From the NCBI GenBank assembly GCA_016756835.1, contig JAESPE010000017.1, positions 1 through 43,818 of the forward strand: a stretch of DNA of 43,818 bases, written 5' to 3'. The stretch comes from a gamma proteobacterium endosymbiont of Lamellibrachia anaximandri. Its GTDB lineage: Bacteria; Pseudomonadota; Gammaproteobacteria; Chromatiales; Chromatiaceae. Positions 42,382-43,818 of the stretch are shown here, one piece after another (positions within the stretch are counted from its first letter, which is position 1; each line of letters starts with the position of its first letter). The position numbers and the translations under genes are program-made. The notes below the pieces were generated by a model, which worked only from the letters and a program-made list of their open reading frames with translations, searched no databases and was not told where the DNA came from.

Positions 42382-43218
42382 CTATTTCACCTTTCGATAG
42401 ATTGTCTGACCTATCAATTCAAAACGATCTGTGAGTTTGAACAGTGATTCAGAGTGTCCAATAAAAAGATAGCCACCCACTTTCAGGTTATCGGCATAAC
42501 GATCAATCAGCTTAATCTTTGACTCCTTATCAAAATAGATAATTACGTTGCGGCAGAAGATCACATCCTTGGGTGAATCAATCGACCATTGCTGCATCAG
42601 GTTCAGTTGGCCAAACTCGATCAGTCTGCGAACCTCGGGCTTCAATCTCGCCTTTCCGCCAAGCTCCCCTTTACCCTTCTGAAACCAACGTCTCAAACGC
42701 GCTTTGTCCAATCCATTTACTCTTTCCATCGGATAGACACCACTCGCAGCACGGGCAAGCACATTGGAGTCAATATCTGTCGCGAGGACCTTCACGTCCC
42801 ATCCAGCAACCTGTGCCAGGACTTCATTCAAAGTAATGGAGAGTGAATAGGGTTCTTCGCCGGTTGAACAACCGGCAGACCAGATGCGGATATTCCGTTC
42901 AGCGGAATTTTTCGCCAGCAATTCCGGAATCACTGTATTGGCAAGATACTCGAAGTGGTGGTTTTCGCGAAAAAACGCAGTGAGGTTGGTCGTGATGGAG
43001 TTGACCAACTCCACCATTTCATCTCCATCCTGGTTAGCACGGATCAGGTCGCAATATTCACTGAAGGTTGACATCCCAAGTTTGCGTACCCGTCGCGACA
43101 GCCGGGAATAGAACATATCGAATTTATCATCGGAGACGACTATGCCGGTACGCTGGTTCGCAATGCCGCGTAAAAACTCGAAATCCTTTTGGGTAAACTC
43201 AAACTCTCGATCGCGCAT
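42382..43218 (-). CDS. cheR: Chemotaxis protein methyltransferase CheR
   Basis: A 278-residue enzyme that methylates chemoreceptor glutamates using S-adenosylmethionine. An N-terminal helical domain (FTQKDFEFLRGIANQRTGIV) is followed by the methyltransferase domain with NLTAFFRENHHF, the SAM-binding IRIWSAGCSTGEEPYSL, FCRNVIIYFD and GGYLFIGHSESL. The start at 43218 (MRDREFEF) is chosen although the frame is open to a GTG at 43320, because the added residues are encoded by a REP hairpin at 43270-43299 and are not family-like. The beta subdomain that binds a receptor pentapeptide cannot be judged by eye. Confidence 0.95.
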   Translation of the reverse strand: MRDREFEFTQKDFEFLRGIANQRTGIVVSDDKFDMFYSRLSRRVRKLGMSTFSEYCDLIRANQDGDEMVELVNSITTNLTAFFRENHHFEYLANTVIPELLAKNSAERNIRIWSAGCSTGEEPYSLSITLNEVLAQVAGWDVKVLATDIDSNVLARAASGVYPMERVNGLDKARLRRWFQKGKGELGGKARLKPEVRRLIEFGQLNLMQQWSIDSPKDVIFCRNVIIYFDKESKIKLIDRYADNLKVGGYLFIGHSESLFKLTDRFELIGQTIYRKVK

Positions 43219-43269
43219 TACTGTATGGTCCTTCAACAATTTTATGACATTATTTTTCTGGATTAGCGC

Positions 43270-43357
43270 GTAGGCCAGATCAAGCATAGCGGATCTGGCG
43301 TTTCCGGATAGAGAGAGCACATGGATTTCCGGTTCCGCTACGCTTGAACCGGCCTAC
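43270..43357. repeat. BIME: second inverted pair of GTAG-type REP hairpins
   Basis: Unit one (plus, 43270-43299): GTAG, arm GCCAGATC, loop AAGCATAGCG, arm GATCTGGC, a perfect eight-base stem. Unit two (minus, 43328-43357): GTAG, arm GCCGGTTC, loop AAGCGTAGCG, arm GAACCGGA. The GTAG ends face outward and the spacer is 28 bases, nearly the same architecture as the pair at 15875-15963 (29 bases). It lies between cheR and the gene before it. Confidence 0.9.
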
Positions 43358-43386
43358 AATGTCTTGGTCAGCAGGTCGGTGGCGTT

Positions 43387-43818
43387 TTAAAACAGTTCGA
43401 TATCATCGTCCTCTGCCTCATGCATCGCCGCAATCCCCATCTGCAACGCCTCTTCTATGGTGGCGCCGGACAGCAAGGCATCGAACATCTCCTGCTCCTC
43501 ACGCATGCTGTAGCGCGACCTGATTTTCCCTTGCAGACCGGTCCACTCACTGGGGTTATAGAGTCTGCCCTGATCACCCACCAGTTCCCCCAACGCCTCA
43601 AGTGCATGGTTCACATGGGAGAGCCGCTGCGAAAGCTTATCGTAAAACTGGAATGCCATGATGCTTGCCTGCATCTTGGTTGATACATCCGCCCCTTCCT
43701 GCTCGATCGCTGCCAGCCATGGAGAGCGAAGCGAAGGCTGGTAGTCCCCGGTAGCCGCGAGGCCGCACTGCTTACCCGGCGTGCCTTGCGCCAGAGGGGA
43801 AGCAAAGTAGGCATCCGA
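43387..43818 (-). CDS. Unrecognised protein of the chemotaxis cluster, 5' partial
   Basis: The frame is open to the right window edge (143 residues visible), so the start lies outside. An internal ATG at 43674 would give only 95 residues and cut a continuous reading frame. The visible part is loosely structured at first (FASPLAQGTPGKQCG), then helical: KMQASIMAFQFYDKLSQRLS, HVNHALEALGELV, PSEWTGLQGKIRSRYSMREE and QEMFDALLSGATIEEALQ. The FQFYDKLSQRLSHV helix recalls FQxxD-type helices in CheZ-like and receptor proteins, but I cannot assign a family. It ends EDDDIELF, the same tail as CheD and the chemoreceptor, which ties it to the chemotaxis system. Confidence 0.65.
   Translation of the reverse strand, partial: SDAYFASPLAQGTPGKQCGLAATGDYQPSLRSPWLAAIEQEGADVSTKMQASIMAFQFYDKLSQRLSHVNHALEALGELVGDQGRLYNPSEWTGLQGKIRSRYSMREEQEMFDALLSGATIEEALQMGIAAMHEAEDDDIELF

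Overview
The window looks like chromosome from a gammaproteobacterium of about 50-58% GC. Recognisable neighbourhoods support this: purM-purN with DUF2066 and DUF3108 genes, arsC-wrbA-hda, yihY, sfsA, cpdA, oxyR with Cys199/Cys208, and ychF beside a tRNA. The genus cannot be read from the sequence. A free-living or symbiotic Chromatiales-like bacterium would fit, but this is inference.

Bases 1-20000 are mostly core genes. A c-di-GMP enzyme (PAS-GGDEF-EAL, cut by the window edge) is followed by a dCMP-deaminase-type protein and purM-purN-DUF3108 (minus). Then come DUF2066, a CDP-alcohol phosphatidyltransferase, arsC-wrbA-hda (minus), yihY and a PilZ-like protein (minus). Next is a tightly overlapping operon of two thioredoxin-fold proteins, a TolC-type channel, an HlyD-type adaptor and acylphosphatase. 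After that come a secreted Pro/Tyr-rich protein (minus), sfsA, cpdA (minus) and oxyR.

Bases 20040-29800 hold the most striking unit: a consensus-like CRP box, an Lnt-like apolipoprotein N-acyltransferase, a small membrane-anchored coiled-coil protein and a 2354-residue exported SpvB/RHS protein. That giant has seven calcium-loop repeats with paired cysteines, a YD-repeat shell interrupted by a 300-residue coiled-coil insertion, an RHS core and a short variable C-terminal tail. The tail overlaps a small four-helix membrane protein that could be its immunity partner.

Bases 29800-37260 are accessory and decayed. They hold a RAYT transposase stub, an intact IS4-family element with 19-bp perfect inverted repeats, and an AT-rich minus-strand group: a HEAT-like lipoprotein, an ankyrin protein with an Imm26-like core, and a repeat lipoprotein bracketed by GGGACAGACCAC copies. 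A prophage remnant follows: a terminator plus a 3' fragment of tRNA-Lys, an M15 endolysin, a holin, a tail-gene stub, and an integrase pseudogene abutting intact tRNA-Met(CAU).

Bases 37400-43818 are ychF and a minus-strand chemotaxis cluster: an unrecognised 5'-partial gene, cheR, cheD, cheB, a sensorless chemoreceptor and two STAS proteins. Three of these proteins end in the same acidic-[VI]ELF tail. A family of GTAG-type REP hairpins with one conserved loop and covarying stems occurs five times, in two inverted pairs and one single copy.
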